Below are positions 7,786-17,813 of a stretch of 64,000 nucleotides of DNA, one piece after another. The stretch lies in contig JAIQES010000013.1 in assembly GCA_020073705.1 (NCBI GenBank), forward strand, positions 16,677-80,676, written 5' to 3'. Origin of the DNA: Terriglobia bacterium (GTDB taxonomy: Bacteria; Acidobacteriota; Terriglobia; Acidiferrales; UBA7541). A model generated the notes under the pieces. That model was not told where the DNA came from. It was given only the letters and a program-made list of their open reading frames with translations, and made no database searches. The position numbers and the translations under genes are program-made. Each line of letters begins with the position of its first letter. Within the stretch, counting starts at the first letter, position 1.

Positions 7786-9414
7786 TTACTTCCTTAGCTT
7801 CCCGCGTTTTGGCTGCTGCGCCGGACCCAGTTCTTCGACCATCGCGATGGCAATCGCATCGAGAACGGTGTCCGCGGCTTGCGCGTTGAGATCGTTATTG
7901 TTTCCTAGGATCGAAAAAATCAGATGCACGCCACGCAACGTCGTCGCGTAACCCGAAAGCGAATTCACGTGCTCGAGCGTCCCTGTCTTCGCGAAGACAT
8001 GACCCGCTGCCGCGCTGTTTTTCATGCGCTCGGAGAGTGTGCCGTCTTCGCCGGCCACGGGCAGGGACGAGCGGTAGAGTTCACCCCAAGGCTGCGCGGA
8101 GGCATAGTTCAGCATCTGCACGACCGCGCGCGGTGTCACCAGATCGCGCCGCGAAAGCCCTGAGCCGTCATGTAAAATCACGTCGTCGCCGGCGATGCCG
8201 GCAGTCTTGAAAAAATCTGCGGCAAATTTCACCGCCTCTTCGCGGGTTGTGGCGCCAGCCTTTTCGTGCGCAGCAAGCAGCAGCAACAGCTCCGCGTGGA
8301 GGTCCTGGCTGTTCTTGTTCACCAGGCGAATATCTTCGGCGAGCGGCAATGACGTGTACTCCGCCAGGATGGTCTCCGGCGGCCGATCCGCGCCAACAAG
8401 CGCGGGTTCGCCGGCGTGGCGGGCGCGGGCGGCGCCATCAATGCGTATGCCGCGCGCTTCGAGCAGCCGCGCGAGCAGCATCGCGGCGTATTCGGCCGGC
8501 TCTTCGATGGCGATGCTCAGCCGGCGCGGCTGCGCGCCTGCGGGGATTGCGCCACTCACGCGAATCAAGCGAGAACCGGGCTCGCGCGCGACGGCCAGCT
8601 TCTCCTTGCTGCCGCGGCCACCGGTACGGATCAAATTTTCGATTGTGTAGAAATCGACGGAGGGCTCGACGGTGAACGCGGCGGCATCGCCTTCACGCTC
8701 GCCCGGCCGGATCTCCAGCGTGAAGGTATTGTCATTGACGGCGATAGCCGAAACCGCGGCGCCGTAAGGCCACAACGTGTCGTCAATCGTCCAACCGCTC
8801 GGAAATCGCTCCGGCTGAAACAGGCTGTCGTCGGCGATCACGCCGCCGGCGATCTCTTTCAAGCCGCGCGCCGCCACGGCATCGGCCAATTCGGCCAGAA
8901 CCTTTTCAGGCGGGCCCTCGCGTTCGACTTTTTTCTCGTACGGAAATTTGCGATTGGAGAAGTTCGCGTCTCCGGCGCCGTTCAGGACCAAATCGCCGCG
9001 CAGCAGGCCGGTTTCATCGAGCGTCCCGAAGGTGCTGATCGTTGTGCGAATGCGGTATTCGGGACCCAGCGTCGCAAGCGCGAGGGCTGTGGTAAATAGT
9101 TTTGCATCGGAAGCCGGCGAGAAATAATTGTCTGCGTGCAACGCGTAGAGAACTTCTCCCGTTGCGGCATCGGTGACCAGCACGCCCCATAGTCCCTTGT
9201 CTGGTCCCGGGGCGGAGAGTGCTCCCTCCACGCGCTTGCGGAAGCGCGCGACGTCTTTGCGTTTGGCAAGTTTGGCGTTCGTTGCGACTCGATGCGAGTC
9301 CGGCGACCTGGGAGGCTGCGACTGCGCCGCGATATTCCCTGCGCATGTGGAGACAACCATGCATAAGGCGGCGCATCCCAATAATCGCGCGGGCAGTCTT
9401 CGGGCCAAAACCAT
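7786..9414 (-). CDS. dacB: D-alanyl-D-alanine carboxypeptidase/endopeptidase (PBP4, S13 family)
   Basis: Periplasmic low-molecular-weight penicillin-binding protein that trims or cleaves peptidoglycan cross-links. The start at 9414 gives a classical signal peptide (MVLARRLPARLLGCAALCMV, cleavage after AAQ). A further 19 upstream codons are open but unlikely to be used. The SxxK nucleophile motif is SDAK (in SPASDAKLFTT) and KTG is in HVFAKTGTLEHVN. The middle motif reads SQD (KNSQDLHAE), where the family normally has SxN. The extra S13 domain between the first two motifs is present. Confidence 0.92.
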   Translation of the reverse strand: MVLARRLPARLLGCAALCMVVSTCAGNIAAQSQPPRSPDSHRVATNAKLAKRKDVARFRKRVEGALSAPGPDKGLWGVLVTDAATGEVLYALHADNYFSPASDAKLFTTALALATLGPEYRIRTTISTFGTLDETGLLRGDLVLNGAGDANFSNRKFPYEKKVEREGPPEKVLAELADAVAARGLKEIAGGVIADDSLFQPERFPSGWTIDDTLWPYGAAVSAIAVNDNTFTLEIRPGEREGDAAAFTVEPSVDFYTIENLIRTGGRGSKEKLAVAREPGSRLIRVSGAIPAGAQPRRLSIAIEEPAEYAAMLLARLLEARGIRIDGAARARHAGEPALVGADRPPETILAEYTSLPLAEDIRLVNKNSQDLHAELLLLLAAHEKAGATTREEAVKFAADFFKTAGIAGDDVILHDGSGLSRRDLVTPRAVVQMLNYASAQPWGELYRSSLPVAGEDGTLSERMKNSAAAGHVFAKTGTLEHVNSLSGYATTLRGVHLIFSILGNNNDLNAQAADTVLDAIAIAMVEELGPAQQPKRGKLRK

Positions 9415-9628
9415 CGAGCCTCTTCCACGGAGAATCCACGAGGAAAATCCGATTATAGTCCAGCCGCTCACGGGAACTCGAAATGAATGTGAATTCTCCG
9501 CTCACACTCGCGATTTCCTTTCCAGCGCGCAGCCTGGGTTCGCATTGCGCCGGGGCCCGTGAAGTTCTATGATGGACGAGAATCCAGCCCGGCACACAAG
9601 AAGCTCGATTTCGAGGAGGAACGAACTC

Positions 9629-10348
9629 ATGAGAAACGTAATTTCCACGCTGATGGCCTTGGCACTCACCGCGCTTCCCGCGCTGGCTGCCAAAGCTGAC
9701 GACACGAAAGAAACGGACCGGCTGGACAATGCAGGCAGCGTCTTGGAAGAGATCCTGAACATCCCGGACGACATCCCGCAGGATTTGCTCGACAAGGCGG
9801 AATGCGTCGTCATTTTTCCATCCGTTCTTAAGTTCGCGATAGGATTCGGAGGAAGCTACGGCCGCGGCGCAATGGTCTGCCGCAGCGGCGAGCACTTCAC
9901 TGGGCCGTGGGGCGCACCGTCGATGGCGGCCCTTGAGGGCGGGAGCTTCGGACTGCAGCTGGGCGGCCAGGCGACCGATTTCGTGCTGCTGATCATGAAC
10001 CCGCGCGGCGCGAAGGCCATCTTGAGCAGCAAGGTAAAACTGGGTGCGGGCATGTCCGCTGCGGCGGGGCCAAAGGGACGCGACGCTCAGGCGAATACGG
10101 ATGTCACCTTGCGCGCTGAAATCCTTTCGTACTCGCGCTCTCGCGGATTGTTTGCGGGGATATCGCTTGAGGGCTCGACGCTGCGTCCGGATAACGACGC
10201 AAACGAACGGGTCTATGGCAAGAAAGTCACCGCAACAGAGATCGTGATCAAAGGCGCCGTGCCGGTGCCGCCCTCGGGACACAAGTTGGTCTCCTTGCTC
10301 AACAAGAAGTCGCCCAAGAACCTTTCCGATCCCAATTCACTGAAGTAA
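9629..10348 (+). CDS. SYLF (Ysc84-type) lipid-binding domain protein, secreted
   Basis: The start at 9629 is supported by a strong ribosome binding site (GAGGAGG, 9612-9619) and opens a signal peptide (MRNVISTLMALALTALPALA). The mature part has the SYLF fold signatures: AECVVIFPSVLKFAIGFGG, GPWGAPSMAALEGGSFGLQL and the late KLGAGMSAAAGPKGRDAQA strand. SYLF domains bind phosphoinositides in eukaryotes; in bacteria the role is unsettled, probably envelope-associated. It is divergent from dacB across about 215 nt. Confidence 0.88.
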   Translation: MRNVISTLMALALTALPALAAKADDTKETDRLDNAGSVLEEILNIPDDIPQDLLDKAECVVIFPSVLKFAIGFGGSYGRGAMVCRSGEHFTGPWGAPSMAALEGGSFGLQLGGQATDFVLLIMNPRGAKAILSSKVKLGAGMSAAAGPKGRDAQANTDVTLRAEILSYSRSRGLFAGISLEGSTLRPDNDANERVYGKKVTATEIVIKGAVPVPPSGHKLVSLLNKKSPKNLSDPNSLK

Positions 10349-10557
10349 TTCTGCGCGCTCCAGGGCCGCCGCGCGCTGCAAGAGCCGCGGCGCCCGGGTG
10401 GGCGCACGTATGTTCAGGGACAAATCTGCAAGGATCTCAAAGGCGGCTTGCGCGCTGGCAGGGGTTCGAATACGCTCTATTCTTTCTCCTTGTGCGGTGT
10501 ACAAGGGATGGAAATTGCAGGCGCGCGCTTCAAGAGATTTTTCCGGAGCAAACATTG

Positions 10558-11211
10558 GTGGCCGAAAGAGCGATCTGTCCCATCTGCAACAAGCGGCGAG
10601 CCGAACGATTTTGCCCGGCCAAGGGCGAGAAAATCTGCGCGGTCGATTGCGGCACCGAGCGCGAAGTGACGATCGACTGCCCGAGCGATTGCGCCTACCT
10701 GCTGGCGGCGCATCGCTGGGAGGAATCTCACCCGAAACCGGTCCCGGAAAGCGAGCTGCCGTTTCCGGACATATCGTTCCCCGCCGACCTGATTCATACA
10801 CGGCAAGCGGCGCTGTCGGGCCTCGGATATACGGTACTGACGTATGCGCTGGAGCAGCGCTCGCTCGCCGACGCGGACGTCTTTGCAGCCGTCCAAGCGA
10901 TGGCGGAAACGTACCGTACGCTCATCTCGGGGATCTACTACGAAAAGCCGCCGCAAGGCGCTGTTGCGGCAGGACTCTACGTGGCCATAGCCAAGTTCAT
11001 CGAGGATGAAAAGAAGCGCGAAGTGGAACGCCCGGAGTTTTCCGCCCTGAAGAATTCGGAAATCTTTCACCTGCTGGTATTTTTTTTGAGGTTCGGGCGG
11101 ATGCGATCCAACGGGCGCCCGCGCACGCGCGCGTTCATTGAATTTTTGCGCGCGCAATTTCCCCGCGAGACGGGTCTCGCAAAGGAAGAGCCGCGCATCA
11201 TCATGCCGTAG
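10558..11211 (+). CDS. Cys-rich hypothetical protein
   Basis: Family not recognised. The N-terminus holds a compact cluster CPICNKRRAERFCPAKGEKIC followed by two more Cys (DCGTE, IDCPSDC), consistent with a small zinc-binding treble-clef. An all-helical remainder follows, ending in a basic, Arg-rich segment. GTG at 10558 is chosen because it lies 9 nt after GGAG (10545-10548) and just before the Cys cluster. TTG at 10555 and GTG at 10492 are also in frame. It stands alone on the plus strand and converges with the radical-SAM remnant. Confidence 0.75.
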   Translation: MAERAICPICNKRRAERFCPAKGEKICAVDCGTEREVTIDCPSDCAYLLAAHRWEESHPKPVPESELPFPDISFPADLIHTRQAALSGLGYTVLTYALEQRSLADADVFAAVQAMAETYRTLISGIYYEKPPQGAVAAGLYVAIAKFIEDEKKREVERPEFSALKNSEIFHLLVFFLRFGRMRSNGRPRTRAFIEFLRAQFPRETGLAKEEPRIIMP

Positions 11212-11586
11212 GAACGATGGCTGCCCTCCCGACAGGGCCGGGACAGTTTCCAGGCGGCGCACTATTTCTTCCAAGTATTCGTGCGCGTATCGCGAGCAGC
11301 AGTACGGACAGGCGAATTAACAGCCGAGATGCGGATTCACCGTCCAGAAGAACGGCGCGCGGCCGGAATCGCAGTGGTTCAGGATTGAGCGCGCGGGGAG
11401 GAGGTGGCGAGGCGGCAATGCCGACGCGTTCGGGCCGAGACCCTGGTGGTAGCAGGGCATGTGGCCCGCTGTCCCGGTGATCCGGGACGTCGGGGAATAA
11501 GGTGGGAGTGGGATCGTGGTTGCAGTCGCCATCATCCGCCTCGCGAAGCACGGGGGAAGTATTTCGCTTTTTGTTCGCCATGTCAA
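11212..11586 (-). pseudogene. radical SAM (SPL-like/Rv2578c-like) protein remnant
   Basis: The frame from 11586 reads LLPARSILNHCDSGRAPFFW and then TVNPHLGC, hits TAA at 11317-11319, and continues in the same frame with FACPYCCSRYAHEYLEEIVR. The Cys-x3-Cys-x2-Cys cluster and following YARYTHEYLE-like stretch are the signature of SPL-type radical SAM enzymes, where the residue at the stop is usually Glu (GAA to TAA). Homology stops about 25 codons later where the Cys-rich gene begins, while intact members have around 300 aa. The first third seems to be in a second frame (ATG 11581). The gene is dead. Confidence 0.6.
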
Positions 11587-11744
11587 GAACTATGTTCGCT
11601 TTTTATTCTCTCTAGGTTAGCCCCCCTGGCGCTGTTCACGGACAGCACAAACCGTGCAGGTGACGTTTGGGACCCGCAGGCGCAGACGATTGAGCAAGGG
11701 CGGCGGATCGCGGGCTATACTCAGAGCAGATACGGGAGCATGAA

Positions 11745-12371
11745 TTGGCAAGGATCGGCATTCTCATCATTGATGACGACGAAGCGAGCCAGTCGGCGTT
11801 GCGTCAGGTGCTGGACTCAGAAGGGTGGTACGTTCGGATTGTTCCGCTCATCAGCGAGGCGCTTGCCGAATTGTCGAGCGGAGAATGGTCCCTGGTGATC
11901 GTCAATATTGCAATGACGGACTTGGCGGGCCCGGTATACCTGACACTCAAGGAATTGGCGTTGGCGCCAGCGGTCGAAGAGGGCAAAGTCCGGGCACGGG
12001 TCCTATTCCTGGTCCCGGAGCTGGCGCTCTCCGAAGCGCAGCCGGTCCTCGAGAAGGAACGCCTGCCGTACGTGCTCAAACCATTTCAATTCAATGATTT
12101 TCTGGAAAAGGTAAGCGATCTGTTGATGGAAACGACAGCGTTGACCACTCCGATTCGCCGCGTGCGCCATGATGCCAGCGCAGCCGAGCGGAGGCGCAAC
12201 GAAAGCCGCGCGGGCCACGAATCGGACATCCGCCAAAGCCGCCGCGATACGGGAATGTTTGCGAGACGCGATGAGTACGTGATGACCGAAGAAGAAATCG
12301 CGGAGTACGAAAAGACAGAAAAAGAAGAACAGGAACAAAGGAAAAAGAAAAAACAACCTCAGGACCGGTAG
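11745..12371 (+). CDS. receiver-domain-like protein lacking the phosphoacceptor Asp
   Basis: Residues 1-125 have a CheY-like fold: acidic triplet Asp10-Asp12 (LIIDDDEAS), and a conserved Lys in VLKPFQF. At the phosphorylation position the strand ends VIVNIAMTD, so the expected Asp is Asn54. The tail (about 130-208) is highly charged and ends in a Lys/Glu/Gln-rich stretch. It probably acts as a phosphorylation-independent adaptor. The start is TTG at 11745, with GGGAG upstream. No kinase gene is adjacent. Confidence 0.75.
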   Translation: MARIGILIIDDDEASQSALRQVLDSEGWYVRIVPLISEALAELSSGEWSLVIVNIAMTDLAGPVYLTLKELALAPAVEEGKVRARVLFLVPELALSEAQPVLEKERLPYVLKPFQFNDFLEKVSDLLMETTALTTPIRRVRHDASAAERRRNESRAGHESDIRQSRRDTGMFARRDEYVMTEEEIAEYEKTEKEEQEQRKKKKQPQDR

Positions 12372-12404
12372 TCCTACCTGCCATTTGGCGTCCCTCAATT
12401 TCTA

Positions 12405-12920
12405 TCAGGAAGGAACATCGCTCGCCGGCGGCTGCCATGGGCGGACGCTGCTCTTGTCCGGCGTGGCGGCGAGCAACTCGGCGATGGTTGCGCCGAGAGC
12501 GGGATGATGCAGCCCGGGCGCGAGCTCAGCCAGCGGCGCCAAAACGAAGCGGCGCCCGGTCATGCGCGGGTGTGGAACTTCAATCTCGGGCGTGCGAACA
12601 ATGCTCGTGCCGTAGAGAAGGATATCCAGATCGATGATGCGGGGGCCGCGTGGGATCAATTTTCTGCTCCCGAGCCTGCGCTCGATTCCCTGCAGCGCAT
12701 GGAGCAGTTGGCGCGGCAGGAGCAAGGTTTGTCCCTCCACGACGCAGTTCAAAAACCACGGCTGCGCGCGAAAATCCAGCGGCTCGGTTTCATACAGCGA
12801 AGATCGGCGAAGAACGTGCACACCTGCTTCGGGCAAGGCCGCGATGGCGCGCTCGAGGTTCGCGGCGCGGTCGCCAAGATTCGAACCGAGGGAGAGGTAG
12901 ATGAGTTTGCCTTCGGGCAT
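12405..12920 (-). CDS. folK: 2-amino-4-hydroxy-6-hydroxymethyldihydropteridine diphosphokinase
   Basis: Transfers pyrophosphate from ATP to 6-hydroxymethyl-7,8-dihydropterin in folate synthesis. The N-terminal YLSLGSNLGDR and the RGPRIIDLDILLYG motif with two metal-binding Asp are diagnostic, followed by EVPHPRMTGRRFVLAPL. The start at 12920 (MPEGKLIYLS) fits family N-termini. An ATG six codons upstream is possible. Stands without other folate genes. Confidence 0.95.
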   Translation of the reverse strand: MPEGKLIYLSLGSNLGDRAANLERAIAALPEAGVHVLRRSSLYETEPLDFRAQPWFLNCVVEGQTLLLPRQLLHALQGIERRLGSRKLIPRGPRIIDLDILLYGTSIVRTPEIEVPHPRMTGRRFVLAPLAELAPGLHHPALGATIAELLAATPDKSSVRPWQPPASDVPS

Positions 12921-12930
12921 ATCTGAGAAT

Positions 12931-13122
12931 GAAACCACAGATGAACGCGGAGGGACACTGATAAAAGCGGATTAAGATCAAACACAAAGAACATGGAAGG
13001 GACAAAGGACAGAGAGACTTCCAGACCCAAGCCCAAATTCTTTCAGAATTTCTTGCAAACTGTATAATCTGTTCCGTATCTTCGGGTTTTATCTGAGTTG
13101 ATCGGTGTCCATCGGTGGCTTC
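12931..13122. repeat. imperfect inverted repeat between folK and ruvB
   Basis: The segment 12931-12970 (GAAACCACAGATGAACGCGG and on) resembles the reverse complement of 13087-13122 (GAAGCCACCGATGGACACCG and on). Both end in GATAAAA. The arms are about 36-40 nt with several mismatches. It may be a decayed dispersed repeat; the right arm reaches almost to the 3' end of ruvB. Confidence 0.4.
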
Positions 13123-13125
13123 ACT

Positions 13126-14181
13126 TCAAAACAACCCGTGTTGCGAACGGGGCGGCTCGAGGCCGAAGTGTTTGTAGGCAAGAGCGGTGGCGACCCGGCC
13201 TCGCTGGGTACGGTCGAGCAGGCCGAGCTGCATCAGGTAGGGCTCGTAGATTTCCTCGATGGCGTCTTCTTCTTCGCTGATCGAAGCCGCAATCGTGCTG
13301 AGTCCGACCGGTCCGCCGGAATATTTCTGCAAGATGGTGAGCATGACGTTGCGGTCCACCTCGTCCAGTCCATGTTCATCGACGCCGAGCATTTGCAGCG
13401 CCTCGTTTGCGACAGCGAGGGTAATGTGGCCCTGCGCGCGCACCTGTGCGAAATCGCGCGCGCGTCGCAGCAACCGATTGGCGACGCGCGGCGTGCCCCG
13501 GCTGCGGCGCGCAATCTCGAAGGCGCCGTCATCATCTACGGCGATGCCCAGGATCGTTGCGGAGCGGCGCACGATTACGACCAGTTCTTCAGGCGTATAG
13601 AACTCCAGGCGATGGACGATGCCAAAGCGCGACCGCAGCGGCGCGGTTACCAAGCCCGCGCGGGTGGTGGCCCCGATCAAAGTGAAGCGGTTCAGTAGGA
13701 ACGGGTGAATCCGCGCGCCCGCGCCCTGTCCGATCACCAGATCAATGCGGTAATCCTCCATCGCGGGGTAAAGGACTTCCTCGATCGCGGGAACCAGGCG
13801 ATGAATTTCGTCGAGAAAAAAAACTTCGTGCAGCTCGAGTGACGTCAGGATTGCTGTCAGATCGCCCTTGCGCTCGAGCAGTGGCCCGGAACTGGTCTTG
13901 ATGACAACGCCCAACTCGCTGGCAATGATCTGTGCGAGCGTGGTTTTGCCCAGGCCGGGCGGGCCATACAGCAGTACGTGGTCCAGCGCTTCCCCGCGGC
14001 TACGCGCTGCCTGGATGGCGATTTCGATGTTTTCCTTCACGCGCGACTGTCCAATGTAATCGGCGAGGCGCTTCGGGCGGACGCTTGCGTCGATGCGCGC
14101 GTCTTCGTCGAGCGCCGCACCGGTCACGATGCGTTGTGAAGTTTTCTCCATCCGTGGGTCGCTTCCCGTGCCGGAACTCAC
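13126..14181 (-). CDS. ruvB: Holliday junction branch migration helicase RuvB
   Basis: AAA+ motor of the RuvAB complex that drives branch migration at Holliday junctions. Walker A is [14 protein letters not shown], Walker [10 protein letters not shown], sensor 1 IGATTRAG, the arginine-finger region [12 protein letters not shown], and a C-terminal winged helix carries the [14 protein letters not shown] motif. The length of 351 aa is typical. It follows ruvA by 52 nt. ruvC is not adjacent. Confidence 0.97.
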   Translation of the reverse strand: MSSGTGSDPRMEKTSQRIVTGAALDEDARIDASVRPKRLADYIGQSRVKENIEIAIQAARSRGEALDHVLLYGPPGLGKTTLAQIIASELGVVIKTSSGPLLERKGDLTAILTSLELHEVFFLDEIHRLVPAIEEVLYPAMEDYRIDLVIGQGAGARIHPFLLNRFTLIGATTRAGLVTAPLRSRFGIVHRLEFYTPEELVVIVRRSATILGIAVDDDGAFEIARRSRGTPRVANRLLRRARDFAQVRAQGHITLAVANEALQMLGVDEHGLDEVDRNVMLTILQKYSGGPVGLSTIAASISEEEDAIEEIYEPYLMQLGLLDRTQRGRVATALAYKHFGLEPPRSQHGLF

Positions 14182-14233
14182 CTCTTCACCTCACGAAACC
14201 CGTGCAGCGATCCTGAGACCATTCCATCACAAT

Positions 14234-14875
14234 TCACCGGGCAGCCCTCCCCGCCTGCGGGGCAAGCGCACCCTTCTGCGTTGGTGCGCTCAACTGCTGT
14301 AGCGTGGCGCGCAGCAATGCCTCAAACGTTTCCGGCGTGCCGTCCTTTCCGGCGCGCTCGACAGCTTGCTCGGCGGTGCGCTGCTCGTAACCTAGATTGA
14401 GTAGCGCGGAGACAACGTCCGCCGCAGTGCCGGTGGTTGTAACGGGCTGCCGCGCTTCCTCGGGAGTTCCCATGGCGGTCAGCTTGTCGCGCAACTCGAC
14501 GACCATGCGCTCGGCGGTCTTGCGGCCGACACCGGGAATGCGCGTCAGGCGCGCCAGGTCCCCTGAACGAACCGCGGGCACCAGGTCGTCCACGCTCATG
14601 CCGGAGAGAATCTTCAGGGCCAGCACCGGCCCCACTCCCGAAGCGGAGATCAGCAGTTCGAACAAATGTTTTTCGCGGGAACTGAGGAAGCCGTAAAGGG
14701 AGATCGCGTCTTCGCGAACCTGCGTATGGATCAGCAGTGTGACGTTCGAATGCAGATCGCCCAGCGCGTAAAATGTCGAAACAGGAATGTGTACCAGATA
14801 GCCGACGCCCCCAACATCCACGAGGACTTGGTTGGGGCGTTTGTCAGCGAGCGTGCCGCGAAGCTGAGCAATCAT
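14234..14875 (-). CDS. ruvA: Holliday junction branch migration protein RuvA
   Basis: Tetrameric junction-binding partner of RuvB. It starts MIAQLRGTLADKRPNQVLVD (OB fold). Two helix-hairpin-helix motifs are centred on ISASGVGPVLALKILSGM and TRIPGVGRKTAERMVVELRD. The C-terminal domain III (ALLNLGYEQRTAEQAVERA) contacts RuvB. The 213 aa include a slightly longer Ala-rich tail than E. coli. Confidence 0.96.
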   Translation of the reverse strand: MIAQLRGTLADKRPNQVLVDVGGVGYLVHIPVSTFYALGDLHSNVTLLIHTQVREDAISLYGFLSSREKHLFELLISASGVGPVLALKILSGMSVDDLVPAVRSGDLARLTRIPGVGRKTAERMVVELRDKLTAMGTPEEARQPVTTTGTAADVVSALLNLGYEQRTAEQAVERAGKDGTPETFEALLRATLQQLSAPTQKGALAPQAGRAAR

Positions 14876-15045
14876 CTACATGTCCACCCGGCTCGCGATT
14901 ATGGCGGCGCGCAGGCGGGGTGTCAACGCGACCGCGTGAACTACTTGATGCGGAGATTGAGCGGCTGGACGACGAGGATCTTGCGGCTCTCGACACGGCT
15001 CCATTCGTTGGGGCATGAGCGCGCCCGCGACGCCGACAGGCGCTC

Positions 15046-15342
15046 CTAGTGTTCGGCGGTAACCGTTGTCTTCCCGATGGGAAGCACGTCCTCGAGCGAT
15101 GGATGCGGTCGCGGGATGATGTGGACAGCGATCAACTCTCCCACGCGCCGAGCAGCAGCGGCTCCGGCGTCGGTGGCGGTTTTCACCGCGGCCACGTCGC
15201 CCCGCACCATCGCGGTGACGTAGCCCGAACCGATCTTTTCCCAGCCGACCAACGTGACCTTGGCCGCCTTGACCATCGTGTCTGAGGCTTCAATCAACGC
15301 GACCAGGCCGCGCGTCTCGATCATGCCGAGTGCTTCACCCAT
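15046..15342 (-). CDS. bacterial microcompartment shell protein (BMC-H)
   Basis: 98-aa single BMC domain, PduA/EutM/CcmK type, which forms hexameric tiles of a proteinaceous shell. Visible are the start [20 protein letters not shown], the pore loop KIGSG (36-40) at the centre of the hexamer, and the C-terminal [12 protein letters not shown] segment. It is 98 nt downstream of a class II aldolase with a possible encapsulation tail. No pentameric vertex protein or tandem-domain shell protein is present in this window, so the rest of the shell must be elsewhere, or the locus is a satellite. Confidence 0.93.
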   Translation of the reverse strand: MGEALGMIETRGLVALIEASDTMVKAAKVTLVGWEKIGSGYVTAMVRGDVAAVKTATDAGAAAARRVGELIAVHIIPRPHPSLEDVLPIGKTTVTAEH

Positions 15343-15440
15343 GCCTCATCCCCCGTGGCCAGCCGTAGAGAAATTCCCGGCCAGCGCTGCGTTCTTCAAA
15401 ACCAACAGTCCCGAAATCTCTTGCAACCTCTCCCGCAAAC

Positions 15441-16253
15441 TTAGCGATGCGCGCGGTCCTTGCGCACCGCTTCTTCGATCAATGTTTCCAGCTCTTCGCG
15501 TGTTACCGAAATGCGTTCTTCCGGCCCGTTTCCGGCCTTATCGCTCGTAACCAGGCAATCGGGAGTGACCGAAACCGCGGTCGTTGTGCCATAACGGGCG
15601 CGCGCCGCGAGCAATTTTTCCACATCACGGCCAGAAAGCAAGACCTGTTTGCCAAGCAGTTCAGTCACCAGCGAAACCTGCGCGAAATGCTCGACCGTTT
15701 CCATGCGGAAAAATGCGGTGAGCAAGTCAGCGCCGCAGGTCACGACGCCGTGATTGGCCATGAGGATTGCGTCGTAATTCTGGACGAGCGGCTCGAGAGC
15801 GTCGGAAAGTTCTGGCGTGCCGGGCGTGCCATACTGCGCCACGGGAACGTGGCCGAGCGAGAGCACGATTTCGCTCAGCAACGCCTTATTGAGCGGAAGC
15901 CCCGCGGCGGCATGGGCGGTGGCAACCGGCGGGTGCGCGTGGCAAACCGCGTTGATGTCGGGCCGCCGGCCGTAAATTAGCAGATGCATTGCCAGTTCCG
16001 AGGAAGGCTCACGGCGTCCGGCGAGTTTTCGGCCCTGGAGATCCGTGATCACCATATCGTTTGGAGACATCAAGCCTTTGCTGATGCCCGTGGGAGAGAT
16101 AAGGATGCGGCGCGAGTCGAGACGAACGGAAATGTTGCCGTCGGTCGACGCGACGAAGCCGCGGCTGTGAATCCAGCGGCCAACCGTGCAGATTTCGCGA
16201 CGGTGCTTGTCCGCCGTCTTTACCGCACCGTGAGAGATGGATCCCGAAAGCAT
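15441..16253 (-). CDS. class II aldolase/adducin-family protein, probable microcompartment cargo
   Basis: Zinc-dependent aldolase of the fuculose/rhamnulose-phosphate type. Zinc ligands His105 and His107 (VCHAHPP), His168 (MANHGVVTCG) and catalytic-type Glu86 (EPSSELAMH) are visible. The N-terminal fold has STDGNISVRL. After a variable linker the C-terminus carries ISVTREELETLIEEAVRK (248-265), an amphipathic helix typical of encapsulation peptides that target enzymes to BMC shells. It precedes the BMC gene on the same strand. Likely substrate: a deoxyhexulose phosphate; this is inferred from family only. Confidence 0.85.
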   Translation of the reverse strand: MLSGSISHGAVKTADKHRREICTVGRWIHSRGFVASTDGNISVRLDSRRILISPTGISKGLMSPNDMVITDLQGRKLAGRREPSSELAMHLLIYGRRPDINAVCHAHPPVATAHAAAGLPLNKALLSEIVLSLGHVPVAQYGTPGTPELSDALEPLVQNYDAILMANHGVVTCGADLLTAFFRMETVEHFAQVSLVTELLGKQVLLSGRDVEKLLAARARYGTTTAVSVTPDCLVTSDKAGNGPEERISVTREELETLIEEAVRKDRAHR

Positions 16254-16353
16254 GGGTTAGGGACGGCCGGACGCATCCGCCCGGAGTCCGCAGCTCCACA
16301 ACCGAGCGCGATTCTCCGGGAACATGCGGGTCCGTTCCGGCATTTTTCTCCTG

Positions 16354-17625
<1,272 letters not shown>

Positions 17626-17813
17626 TGCGAACTCTCCTCGGACACCTGGATGGTCCCTATTGCATCAGACCAAGCGAACCTACGCCTTCGCACCGGCGCC
17701 ATCTCACAAATTCGGCCGTGAGAGCGACGATGGCCAGTATACGAACCAACACTACGTGGCGCAAGGAAAGGAAATGGTGGCTGGAGGGCGGTCGAAAGCA
17801 GGATCGTGCCGGC

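Noticed and set aside
11317..11319. Possible recoded stop (readthrough) in the radical SAM gene
   Set aside because: The codon is TAA, not the TGA used for selenocysteine, and the downstream enzyme body is missing; decay is the simpler reading.
14920..15018. Short plus frame ending ERLDDEDLAALDTAPFVGA before the BMC gene
   Set aside because: About 33 codons, no homology recognised and a weak start. It may be a remnant, but there is not enough to call it.
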